Shown: piece by piece, positions 49,386 to 59,398 of the stretch | Numbering within the stretch: the first letter of the stretch is position 1 | How the letters are laid out: each line of letters opens with the position of its first letter | NCBI GenBank assembly: GCA_017607445.1 | Contig: JAEVHH010000002.1 | Location: forward strand, 2,595,501-2,659,500 | From: Histoplasma ohiense | Lineage: Eukaryota > Ascomycota > Eurotiomycetes > Onygenales > Ajellomycetaceae | Reading direction: 5' to 3' | Length of the DNA stretch: 64,000 nucleotides | The notes under the pieces: generated by a model | What the model was told of the DNA's origin: nothing | Databases searched by the model: none | Seen by the model: only the letters and a program-made list of their open reading frames with translations | Program-made: the position numbers and the translations under genes

Positions 49386-49979
49386 AATTATCAGTTCGCA
49401 GGGAAAAGCTCCCGCTGTTTCCTTGTCTTGAGGATTGCGAAGAGTGATGGCTGTGGTGGAGGATGGAGTCTAACATCTCGTTGAGGGTTTGATATATCAG
49501 TTCATCGGCGAAATCTGGACATGTGGACCAAATCGGGTTAGCGCAGCCAACGGCAATTCGACGACGCTGTACGAAATTTATGCACTCAATCTACAGGAGG
49601 AACTGGGAGCAATTGAGTAAGTATGAACAAATATAATATGGTAATGAAGCATTATAGGATGCATGTCTCATATATGACTTGGGAATGTTGTGGTGGCGCG
49701 TTTGAATTTGTCTATGGCTCCAAATACAACCTGCACAATGACAACAAGGGGAACCACCAATCAGGCTACAATTCCCGAGAGAAAATATATCCGTAAGGAG
49801 CATCCGGAGGCTATGGAAGATCAAATGATAAATAAAGGAAATTTATTGGACGTTCAATCCATCTCTATTCAATGTACATATGCAAAGCATTTATTCCCTC
49901 CCGGCTATCTTAATCGCCACTATCAAACGGATTATCCCCGTCAGACGAACATTATGAAGAAAGGAAGTTTCTCCTGTTT
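49386..49979. other. Short intergenic region between uS14m and ATP18
   Basis: Promoter of uS14m plus 3' flank of ATP18. A 97-codon frame at 49690-49983 on the plus strand overlaps the ATP18 end antisense and has no recognisable product. Confidence 0.5.
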
Positions 49980-50495
49980 TTAATGCTTCTCCTCAGGCTT
50001 GAGCGGCTTCGCGGTTGGGTTGCGAGGATCGTTCTTGAACTCAGGGGCTGTAAATGTGAGACAAATACTCAGTACACATGCTCCTCCATGACTCTCCGCA
50101 ATTAATTCGCGCCACTGATCCTTTATCTGGAGACAAGAGGCCGAACATTGATATGTGGCGACAAGGTGGTCACTTACTTTCCATCATAACGTTCGCGAAT
50201 CCATTGACGCCGTAAAGGATAATGAGGCCTAAGATCATGAATCCCGGTTAGTAATTTAACTTCGCATCATTCTTCCGTTCGTTATGAGAAGCTCTTCGAG
50301 GAATGGGCGACACGAAGGGTGTCTAATGAGGACGTTAATGCGGCATACCGGCAGCGAAGAAAGGAAGCATTGGCCGGGCTATAGAAGAGAAATTTCGGGT
50401 CAGCATGAGTTACGATTGGGTTGATCGGGATATCTGTGGGTTGGAGTATTTGACATACCGACTGGCGCCGCGTATTTTCGTCCTAGTAGAGACAT
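49980..50495 (-). CDS. ATP18: ATP synthase subunit j/i (Atp18)
   Basis: Four exons, 50495-50459, 50378-50349, 50228-50178 and 50047-49980, encode only 61 residues; exons 2 and 3 are 30 and 51 nt. The product MSLLGRKYAAPVARPMLPFF continues AAGLIILYGVNGFANVMMET and ends PEFKNDPRNPTAKPLKPEE plus KH. It has one membrane helix followed by the conserved FKNDPRNP motif of Atp18, an F1Fo ATP synthase Fo component in the mitochondrial inner membrane that sits near subunit a at the dimer interface. Length agrees with yeast (59). All introns are phase 1. The gene is far below usual ORF cut-offs and was assembled from splice sites. Confidence 0.93.
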
Positions 50496-50730
50496 AGTCG
50501 AAGGCTGTGTGGGTGAGGGAGAGGGCCTGATGTGCGCCAGCTGGTGGGTGGGATAGAGGGATGAGATACGGTGATGCTTGAGGTGTTTGTTCTGGGTTGC
50601 TGGCGAGAGACGGTGGAGGAAGGTATGTATCACGTGATATAACTGTTGTATTTAGTCGATAATATTTACAACACCAGCTTCGATAGGGCATTGTTGACGA
50701 TGTTCCGGCAAGGATAATGATAGACGAGAG
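50496..50730. promoter_or_regulatory. 235-bp bidirectional promoter ATP18/SPC19
   Basis: The two start codons face away from each other with only 235 bp between, so both transcripts must start from this interval. No canonical TATA element was obvious. Confidence 0.7.
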
Positions 50731-51365
50731 ATGGCGTCCTCACTCTCCTCTTCTGTATCTTCCCTACAGACGTCCCTCCAATTACTAGAGTCTTCAATCA
50801 ATATTCTCGACGAGGGGGTAAATGACTTCCCGCGCATTTGCAAAGTGCTCCAGACCACACGGGTAAGATCGCCTCGCGTTATCTCCGACTGCTAATAATC
50901 TTTCCAAAACAACAATCTAATAACAGTAACAATATTCAGCACTTCGAACTCCTTCCCGAGCCAACAGTCCGCGAAGCTCAGAAGGCCATTCATGATGAAA
51001 TTAATCCAAGCATCGCACACCTTCTCTCCCTGGCCTCCAACCACATTGACAAGCTAGCCCGCCGCGAACAATCCCTCAAAGCTAAATGCGAGTTGCAGCA
51101 GGGTAGATTATCTCACAATGATGGTGACGGCGATGACAACAATAACAATAACCCATTCGCTTCCCGACGAAGGAACAACTCGCAGCAGGCGAGAAAGCCG
51201 CTGTCTACAGGGAAGAATGTAATGGAGACAGCCGCGACGGCACGAGCCGCGGAACTGCGCAAGTTGGTGCAGAAAAAAGAACGTCTACGGTATACAGTTG
51301 AGAGATTGGAGTTGCAGTCGAAGCAGAGGGAGAGGCAGTTGAGGAAAAGTATGGCGGCGCAGTGA
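50731..51365 (+). CDS. SPC19: DASH/Dam1 kinetochore complex subunit Spc19
   Basis: Two exons, 50731-50862 and 50940-51365, encode 185 residues. The N-terminus MASSLSSSVSSLQTSLQLLE and INILDEGVNDFPRICKVLQT, joined across the intron to HFELLPEPTVREAQKAI, is the Spc19 signature. A helical coiled-coil core follows (PSIAHLLSLASNHIDKLAR), then an Asn/Asp-rich low-complexity insert and a second coil with LQSKQRERQLRKS at the end. Spc19 is one of ten DASH subunits forming rings on kinetochore microtubules. The C-terminal insert is longer than in yeast (165 residues in total there). Assignment is strong from the N-terminal motif. Confidence 0.92.
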
Positions 51366-52448
51366 AGAGGGTCCGTTGCTGATCGAGAGAAATGGATCTG
51401 TTAGATGCAACCAAGCACAATGTGTTACGCTCAACTTATATTATGTGCGGGAGAGAAAATGAGTTGTATTGATTACGATATTATGCTCAATACGTTAGTA
51501 GGAAATAACCCCACGTGGATGGATCTTACGACGTCGACCGCATACATTGAAGAGGAGGAAGATTGGTTTACCTTTCATGCGTATTCAAGCAGTTGTTGCA
51601 CCATGTATACATGCATCGGTCTAGCCGCTATAAAGGCCGTGTGGCTAATGGGAGAACAGCGGTATCGGGATAGATGGACGGCTGACGATTGGTGATGTCG
51701 GAGACGTCCTTGAAATTAACTATCTAAATTGTTATGACAAAACCGAGCCTGTTCGTCCTGGCTCGAGCAGCTCCTATTTTCCACAGACGAAGTCTGGGGT
51801 GAATAAGGACTTCATATCTTGATTAAAGATAGCCATTCTGCTGTATGACTGCCGATACCCACTGTTGATCTTCACTTAACAACCTACTGAAGATATGGAT
51901 TGGATGGTTGTTTCCCTGTTTGTTTGCCGGGGTGGTAGAGGAGGGGAAATATGGGGGAGGATTTAAACAACTTACAAAAGTTTAGGCGAGGAGGCAGAGC
52001 GTGGTTGCAGATGATCAAATTGAGAATTCTAGGAGCATTGGTTTGATCTCAGATCTGTATAAATTATTTCGATGCAGCGCAGATCGAGTGTACTCTCCAT
52101 GGTATCGTATACGTACTGTACATGTGCTCGTTTTATAAAGCAATCGAGCTGAGAGAAGATTCCACGCCATGACCCAAGTCCCCCTACCAAAAAAAAAAAA
52201 AAAAAAAAAGCCCTGTCCCCAATCTAAGAAAAGAGAGAGCTAGTACTCTATCAATTATACATATGGGATATGGTCCAGAAAAAATGCGCAAACAAACATT
52301 CTAAATCGGATCCGGAAGTCGTCCTATTTTTCCTCGATCCCACATCTGTAGATTGAAATTTCAAAACGCCGCCCGCCAATGCCCATCCAGTAACACAGTC
52401 CGCTCCGAATCGATCCATCGTACACTATCCTTCCTGCGAAGCGTGAAA
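51366..52448. other. Convergent 3' region with A21 tract
   Basis: Between the convergent SPC19 and RSM22 genes. It holds A21 at 52189-52209. A 96-codon frame at 51405-51695 has no recognisable product. Confidence 0.5.
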
Positions 52449-55091
52449 TTACACGCCTTCAAAATCGTTAATCCGCCTCGCCTTCCTCTCCTTCCGTACC
52501 TCCATCTTCTTCACCCAAGCCGGAACTTTCTTCCGCTTCTCCGGCTTCCTACTAGTCCGCTCCCTGCGCCCAGAGGGATCCAGCCGACCCATCGCTTCCC
52601 GAAGCTCGTTCATTCCTCGATCCTCCCCCTCTCCTTCCTCCATTACCTCCCCAGAAGCACCGGAAGTGCCAAGTTGATATTCCTCATCCGCCATATCGTC
52701 AGCCAACGATTGCTTGCGCACGCGCCTCTCAAACTTCTTACCACCACTCTGATCATCGACGAAGCCAAGTTTGATGTTGCGTGGTGAGCGCGACTTGGCA
52801 CCCAATGCCCAGAGATCGCCCCAAGCGGACTTACGGGCGTCACGGTAGGCCTGTTTGCTAAACGAGCGTGGGACCGTCCACCGCTCAATCTTGCCTGCGG
52901 GAGTGCAGAGGTCTAGCGTGGAATGGCCTTGGCGTTTCAGCGGTGGGAGGATCAGTCGTGGGAGGGAGAGGGGGTGGAATGGGATTGTCTCCCCTGCAGC
53001 GTTACCTTCGACGTTGCCCCCATCGAATGGGATGTCTTCGAATCCAGCAAAAGCCGCATCGGTTGCTCGTTGGCCCTGAATGATGCCGTGCGTCTCTCTC
53101 ATATCAGTACCTCGTTGCACTGCGACGTAGCTGAATTTTGCGTCTTCATGGTTCGTGTCTTTGGCGCCCTTGATCCGTTGTAGATACGGGGGCCGGATAT
53201 AGCGTTGTTGGAAATGGCAAAAATCTTTGCGCGCGATTGATTTCCCTGGATTTGTATACATAGGGCACTTGGCGTGGGTGGTGCAAGGAGCTATGATCAT
53301 CCCCTTTCCCTTCTGAAAAAATCTCTCGGAGTCAGGAGATTGAGTTGGATTTTCATACTCAGTTGATCCGGGCGACGCAATCAATCGCTCAAGAATCATT
53401 TCGCGGGCACCCGCAATAGCCTCGAATCCCCGTTGAATGCCTTTTTCAAGAAGGATAAGAACCCCTCCATCCGGATTGAGAAGCGACCATAAATTTTCCA
53501 CATGCTCCTTCCGGTGATAATCCTCACGTATTGGCCATATCGTATGTGGGGCGATGATAACATCGAACTGCTTGCGCTGTGGAGGAGGCCGTTCGTCAGC
53601 TGTTGTCGACTGGTCGCGCAAGTGCACATAGTCGGGCAAGCGGGGAAGGAATGTGGTGTTCTCTAACAGCTGGCTCGCTCTATGTCGCAACGCGTGGGAT
53701 CCTGTTACAACTGTCGACCTCCCGAACGGGATAGGGCTGCCTGGTGGCCTGTTGGGGGACATTAAGGACCATTCAGCCTTCAACACTTCCCTCCAGGCTA
53801 GAATTCCTGCTCCACCTCCTCCGACATCAAGAACCCTCGGGCCATCCTTTTGAGCCATCAAATCGCGAAGCCATTTCGAGCCTAGCCGTTTGCGCACTTC
53901 GACAAGAACAGGAAGTACGGAAGCGTATATACCAGGGTAGAGGACCGCAAGGAAAGCATGACTTTCTATCTCTGACATGATACGTTGTCCCGCATCGAGC
54001 TGGATAGGGGTTGGAGGGATGTTCTTGGGAGGGGTAGACGTGGAGTAGGGCAAATTTGCCCCACCAAACAGTCTGTGTGCGGTTTCTGCGAGGTGTTTGT
54101 TGGAGTAAGCTGAAAGCATACGGGATATCGGTTTCGTCATGCTGTCGTAAGGTAGTAACAAGGTTTTGGTCCCGGTTGTGAATTTCCCCTCCGTGGTAAG
54201 CGGATGCGTTCGCGGACCACTGCCATCAGTATGGTCATCTTCAGAAAACACCTCTGAATCAGTAAATGGTACAACTTCCCCTCCTAGCATTTTTGCTATC
54301 GAGTTTGCTCGATCCTCCAGGGACATTTCGCTGTAATCCACTTCGATTTCGGTGTTATTTTCGTATTCCGTAGCCATTGCAAGATTACGCTCCGTCTCTT
54401 CCTCCACGGCAGTATCTGCGCTGGGTTGTTCGATCTCAACCCATCCTCCTTCACCGTCATCTCGAAATAGCTGGTCTGGTTCCGGCCCATCCTCCACGGT
54501 GGTGGCAGCCTCTTCCATAGGTAGCGGTTCGCCATATAATGTTTTATACAATTGCATCTCTTCTTCACTTAACATATTCTCCGGAAGAGAATCACGGAAT
54601 TGCTGCCGGACCCTCACGACCTTGGCAGTCAACTCTGCTTCATTTCGATGACCAACAATAGCGGTAACAGTATCCACCAGGTCGAGGTCTTCGGAGTAAA
54701 CAAGGTGAGGGAATGCGTCAACAAGGTCCAGTTCTTGTAAGCTTTGTACAATGTCATCTTCCGCTTGATATATATTTTCGATTACAGCAAATAAAGCCTC
54801 TTTTGTTGACTTCGCAGCGAGGTCGTCGTTGGTAGCGGCGGCAGCGGCAGCGGTGGAGGTAAATCTTTGTTGAGTAACATTTTTTTCTTTTCGAACTGGC
54901 GCCTGGTATGGCCTTTGTATAATAGTAGTAGTTAGAGATCGACTGGAAGGGAAATGGTGGTGATTCGTCCTGCGAACGTGCGATGTGAATTGTTTCTTTT
55001 GAGAAGCTTGAAGCACTTGCAGAGAGAAGGGCTGGACCCAAGCCTGAGAACATGCTGTGCAAACGGTCCTCGACGACCATTTGGAGAGCAT
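52449..55091 (-). CDS. RSM22: Mitochondrial Rsm22/METTL17-type ribosome assembly factor
   Basis: Single open frame of 880 residues. The N-terminus (MLSKWSSRTVCTACSQAW, then Arg/Ser-rich) is a mitochondrial targeting sequence, followed by an acidic region. A class-I methyltransferase-like fold starts near 415 with the SAM-loop motif RVLDVGGGGAGILAW. VIAPHTIWPIREDYHRKEHV is another conserved block, and MIIAPCTTHAKCPMY with KDFCHFQQRYIRPPY near 600 supplies Cys residues that bind an Fe-S cluster in this family. Established role: binding to the mitochondrial small subunit during assembly; methyltransferase activity is doubtful. The C-terminus is strongly basic (RKPEKRKKVPAWVKKMEVRK). It is longer than yeast Rsm22 (about 630), mainly by N-terminal and internal acidic inserts. 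No intron was seen. Confidence 0.92.
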   Translation of the reverse strand: MLSKWSSRTVCTACSQAWVQPFSLQVLQASQKKQFTSHVRRTNHHHFPSSRSLTTTIIQRPYQAPVRKEKNVTQQRFTSTAAAAAATNDDLAAKSTKEALFAVIENIYQAEDDIVQSLQELDLVDAFPHLVYSEDLDLVDTVTAIVGHRNEAELTAKVVRVRQQFRDSLPENMLSEEEMQLYKTLYGEPLPMEEAATTVEDGPEPDQLFRDDGEGGWVEIEQPSADTAVEEETERNLAMATEYENNTEIEVDYSEMSLEDRANSIAKMLGGEVVPFTDSEVFSEDDHTDGSGPRTHPLTTEGKFTTGTKTLLLPYDSMTKPISRMLSAYSNKHLAETAHRLFGGANLPYSTSTPPKNIPPTPIQLDAGQRIMSEIESHAFLAVLYPGIYASVLPVLVEVRKRLGSKWLRDLMAQKDGPRVLDVGGGGAGILAWREVLKAEWSLMSPNRPPGSPIPFGRSTVVTGSHALRHRASQLLENTTFLPRLPDYVHLRDQSTTADERPPPQRKQFDVIIAPHTIWPIREDYHRKEHVENLWSLLNPDGGVLILLEKGIQRGFEAIAGAREMILERLIASPGSTEYENPTQSPDSERFFQKGKGMIIAPCTTHAKCPMYTNPGKSIARKDFCHFQQRYIRPPYLQRIKGAKDTNHEDAKFSYVAVQRGTDMRETHGIIQGQRATDAAFAGFEDIPFDGGNVEGNAAGETIPFHPLSLPRLILPPLKRQGHSTLDLCTPAGKIERWTVPRSFSKQAYRDARKSAWGDLWALGAKSRSPRNIKLGFVDDQSGGKKFERRVRKQSLADDMADEEYQLGTSGASGEVMEEGEGEDRGMNELREAMGRLDPSGRRERTSRKPEKRKKVPAWVKKMEVRKERKARRINDFEGV

Positions 55092-55313
55092 AGCTTGGCT
55101 GGTGCAACGGCAGTCTCAGCTACGAAAATTGAAATAAAAAGAAGCACAGAAAGAATGATAACTGAGTATTTCGCAAGAATCTCGATCTCCGACTGTAGTC
55201 AAAGAAATTTTGGCACGAATCACGTGGTAAATTATATAATATTGATTTGGAAACCCTTGATTGGTTGATGTTGTCCAGCCAATAGAAATCAAAGCTATAA
55301 GCCATGGAACAAA

Positions 55314-56561
55314 TCACTCATTATCCGTGTCGTCTTGCTCCATGACAACTGCTAGAGCTGTTTTCCACCTTGAAACTTCATACCCAAGAGATGTCAGCTT
55401 CGCCATGGCCGATAGCAGGCTCGGGTCCTGACTCTCTACTCTAGCCTTCTCCTTCACTTTAACCTCCTCCCCTTTCCAACTGAATACGTCTCCTGACTCG
55501 TCGTGAACGGGATGTCGCGGTCCAAAGAGGCGGTCTCGCAGGGAGAATCCGCTGAGTGAAATCTCAGGTGCAAAGGATGTTGTTGGTGTGTCGCCAGGAG
55601 ATATGGGCTCGAGTGTTCGTAGATTTAGAACTAGAGCAGCTTCGGAGATGGAAAGATGAAACGACATATAGGACGGGAGTGGGGGGTTAAATGACTATTT
55701 ATCTCAACAAAATGCTCGTGGAGTTAAAAAATAAAACAATAAAATAAAAAAAAAAAAGGGAGAGGAATTGCCGGGAACACAAAAAGGAGGAGAGGCTAAA
55801 ACATACATTCTTATCGACGCTATCTTCGTTCCAGAGTTTTTTTGATTCTTCACCTTCCCCTTTCAACGTCAACCGAGCCTCACTGAGGTTATCATACAGC
55901 AATCGCAATTGGCCCGCTATGAAGCTGGCATTCATGGGATCACCAGTCCATGTGCTGACGTCTATCACATCGAGACTCTCGTTGATTAGGCGACGCACAA
56001 GCACAAGCTGACGAAGTGCTATCTCCGGCCCAGTAGCATCATCGGAAATTGTCAATCTTGTGGAATTAGACCCTTTGGGAGGGGTCAACGATTGTAAACG
56101 TAATTGGATGTCCTGGGATATAACAAGCGTTTATTAGACAGCGTTGACTGGGGGGCTGTTTTATGTCCCCTCAAGTAGCCAAACAGTAGCCAAACGAATG
56201 TCGGAAACAATAAACATATCAAGAAACAATACCCACCCCTTTTACAATCTTGGTCCCGACCCTAGTTACAAACCCCTTCACATTTTCGGACCGCAACGAA
56301 GATAGAACCAGTGTAGAGCCTGGCTGCGAAGGTGCTAAAAGCGCCGCACACTCCTGAAGACCTTCCCGCAATGAGGCCAAAGATTCTTGCAGAGAGCCCA
56401 GGACCCATTTCAACTCTCGGGCCTACTAGCACGCGGAGAGTTAGCATTGGTAGCGAAAGTGACAGGTAGATTGGTAGGGATGGTTTTGAGTTTACCAATG
56501 AGGCATCTTCCTCCTTCTTCAGTTGATCTGGCGGGAGTTGTGGATATGCCCACGTGGCCAT
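55314..56561 (-). CDS. RAV2: Rav2/Rogdi subunit of the RAVE V-ATPase assembly complex
   Basis: Four exons, 56561-56496, 56422-56237, 56112-55807 and 55694-55314, all with phase-0 introns, encode 312 residues. The product begins MATWAYPQLPPDQLKKEEDA, has ELKWVLGSLQESLASLREGL and the highly conserved GSTLVLSSLRSENVKGFVTR, then DVIDVSTWTGDPMNASFIAG and LRLLYDNLSEARLTLKG. The last exon opens SFNPPLPSYMSFHLSISEAA. These blocks identify the leucine-zipper protein Rogdi, known in yeast as Rav2, which with Rav1 and Skp1 reassembles V1 onto Vo of the vacuolar ATPase. Length is normal for filamentous fungi. RSM22 follows downstream on the same strand with a 222-bp gap. Confidence 0.93.
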
Positions 56562-57389
56562 AATTGAGTACGCACTCAGAATAGGGATCAATCAAAAGCA
56601 GGTGTCAAAGTTGGCACCAACTGAATCCTTGACATTAGCAGCCTGAGCCGAGTATAAGAGCATTACAAGTAGACTTGTTGACGTGTACACCCACCGAACA
56701 AAAATCTCGAGCGGGAACCGGAGCAGAGCGGACAGTAGCGAGCACCATCCGCGAACACCAACGACAACAGCCCGGTATCGTATCGGTGTGGCGGCTTCCT
56801 CTGCCGGCGGACTGACAAACAAACTGACAGACCAACACCCCGACGTCATAGAAGCAGACACAAGCAGAGGCAGGTTTGTGCTGGGCAGCAAGGCCTTACT
56901 TAATCGGGGCGCGTGGCCCAGAGCCGACTCGCACCAGTCCCAATGCGGCTGAAGCTGGGCCGGAATAAGGTTTCTGGACTAGTCGTCTGCAGTTAGCGTG
57001 GCCATGGGCCGAAGCTTGATCTGCAGCTTCCAAGGTGCCCGAGGTCTTCTGCGCTTCCGCAGATCAAAGGGCTGGACCCATTATGTCATCGCGAACACTA
57101 TTCGCAGGGAAGGCTTGCTGGGCCCCAGTCAACTCCCCCATTTGCTGCCCTGCTCTTTGCCTCAGAATCGCTTTTGGAGATGCTGTCTTACTTTGTCTCG
57201 TATCCTCCTCCTCGATCTCCGTCTGTTTCTTACAAGAATAGCACCTACCCTACCAAGTCGTGTTAGGATTTTTTGCTCAAGAAATCAGGAAAGGAGACCA
57301 GAGAGCACGGTCCTTGGTTTAGATCAAGGAATAGCCAACTTGCTTCGTTGGTTAGCTGGGTTTTCAAAAACAGCAGACTCTTCGACACT
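56562..57389. promoter_or_regulatory. Divergent promoter region RAV2/Sur7-like gene
   Basis: An 828-bp divergent interval. A 227-codon plus-strand frame (56998-57681) covers part of it and runs into the next gene in the wrong frame; I treat it as chance. No RNA gene or repeat recognised. Confidence 0.5.
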
Positions 57390-58520
57390 ATGGGTGCAGG
57401 CAGTGCGTTCATACTCTGCTCCCCAATGCCAAAGCCAAGTTTCATGGAAGCCAGGTGCTAACGTTGGGTCTGCCAGGACCACTTATCGCCCTACTGGGCC
57501 TTTTGTTCACGGCTGGAGCCTTTATCCTCATGATGCTCACACTAATAGGCGGATCGCGGAATACCAACCCTCTCAATCGTACGTGGTTCCTCGAGGCCGA
57601 TACGTCGAACATCCCTGGGGCCCCAGAGACATCGAGATGGACTTTCTGGGGCGTGTGCGGTGTCTCCGATGGGAAAAATGACTGTCATGGCACTACAGCC
57701 GCCTTTCCTCTTGATCCGCCATCGTCGTGGAATTTCGACACTACCGACGGTGTGCCTCCTCAGTTTATCGGGTATTATATCCCTCTTCGTATCCAATGCT
57801 TCTCTGCATGTGCACCTTATGTGCCCACAAGGCGCTGAATGATTTAATGATGGAGAGAGACCATAACTATACATACATATATACATACATACATACATGA
57901 ACAGCATAGAAGGTGTTCGCATAACTAACAAAGAATAACAGAACTAGTCGATATTTCTATATCACACGGTTCATGTTCGCGTTCATGTTGATCGGCATAT
58001 TTTGGGTGGTTTTGTCGCTGTTCACTGGGTTGTTGGCTCTTTGCACGCGCATTGGGGCCTGGATCTCCGCCTTCTTCGCCGTGCTCGGTCTTATTTTCCA
58101 GATTCTGACATCTTCTTTAATGACGTATGGTTCACTCTCCCGATACGAAATCTTTCTTCCCCATTTTGAACCCCAGACAAAAGCAACTCTCTCGTGAAAT
58201 GGACATGCTTTCCTCTTCAGGGGATACTGACTTCTGTGTGTATCAACAGTGCCGGATATGTCAAGGGACGCAATAACTTCTCATCAAACGGCCAGCCGGC
58301 CAAAGTCGGGCCAAACGCATTTGCGTGGATGTGGACGGCAGTAGCACTCCTCTTCCTCTCCAGCTGTCTATATTGCGTATCTGGGACTGGAAGGTCCAAG
58401 AGGCGGGCCAATGCTACTGCTAGTGGAGCTACGACGGAACATGAACGGAAAGGGTTCTTCAAATCCCACGATACCCAGCGGGCTCCCACTGACGGCGCGG
58501 TTGACAAGGGTTACGCGTGA
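57390..58520 (+). CDS. Sur7/PalI-family four-helix plasma-membrane protein
   Basis: Model: exons 57390-57393, 57477-57771, 57948-58124 and 58250-58520, 248 residues. TM1 is GPLIALLGLLFTAGAFILMM, followed by an extracellular loop with the claudin-like motif RWTFWGVCGV and a second Cys (NDC). TM2 and TM3 lie in RFMFAFMLIGIFWVVLSLFT and CTRIGAWISAFFAVLGLIFQ, the loop YVKGRNNFSSNG follows, and TM4 is AFAWMWTAVALLFLSSCLY with a basic cytosolic tail. The family includes eisosome protein Sur7 and pH sensor-partner PalI. Exons 2-4 are well supported. Exon 1 is inferred: the hydrophobic frame has no ATG before an upstream stop, and ATGG at 57390 followed by a donor GTGCAG, with acceptor CTGCCAG at 57476, restores an initiator as MGPLIALLG. 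Confidence 0.8.
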
Positions 58521-59398
58521 GGATGGAGGGTGCCAAGGCTCATATAGCCTTTTATCGAAATGATCTGGCTGATGAAGATGATGAAAGGGATGGAAGAAAA
58601 AAAAAAAAAAAAACTACTCTCGTGTCGAAAATACTTTATTTGGATTGGATTGGTTTAGCAAAGGATTCACCCCACCCTCACTTTTTATTTCATCGCAGGC
58701 ATTCTATTTGTTGTTTAGCATAGCTTAATTTCTGCGTTGGAAATGGGCATTCGTTTTGGGCTCGCATCGTGTCCCTGTCCCCGTCCCCGTCCCCGTCCCC
58801 AATGCATTCGAAATCCTTTTCGGGTCTATCCTTGGAAAAAAGTTACTTGCTGATCAATTGGAAACCAAGTTTTTCACAAAGCACTCTCCCTATCAAAATC
58901 TCAAGCACAGCCACAACCACAACCGCAAATTAAGCGTATGGCGTCCACTTGGCTGGCTTATTACTTTCCACTTTTGAAGGTGTCGATTAAACGGGCTTTT
59001 TTTGCCTTCTAATTTCGCCGGAAGGGGTTTTGAGATGTGGTTATTTCCGGTAAACTAGGAGGGATGTTGGTCTTTGGATTTTGAGATTCACTTATTTACT
59101 TACTATGGGAAAATATGTAACTTATTTTTAACATCCTGAAAGGAAAGGTAAAAAAAAACAAAACATAACAAAACAACCATAAAAAAAAGGTTACCCAAGG
59201 AACAGGCTAAAACATACATTATCTATTGCTCTAAATGCCTTTTTATTTATTATTAAAATGGATGCAAGGCGGCGTTATGGAAGGGGGATAGCCCGACGGA
59301 GTTAGTAACAGGAAACGAGGAGGAATTTGTGCATATCAGGCATATTTTATAAAGCGAAACAGGAAGAAGAAAGAAAGAAAAACGAACCAACAAAACAT
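58521..59398. other. Convergent 3' region with microsatellites
   Basis: Between the convergent Sur7-like and SSZ1 genes. Contains A17 at 58597-58613 and a GTCCCC hexanucleotide repeat at about 58771-58800. No coding signal seen. Confidence 0.5.
58771..58800. repeat. Hexanucleotide (GTCCCC)n microsatellite
   Basis: About five copies of the unit, the first one imperfect (GTCCCT), in a 3' intergenic region. Confidence 0.8.

Noticed and set aside
56998..57681. 227-codon plus-strand frame
   Set aside because: Overlaps the Sur7-like gene in another frame; no domain recognised; the overlapping frame has clear TM helices and the WGVCG motif.
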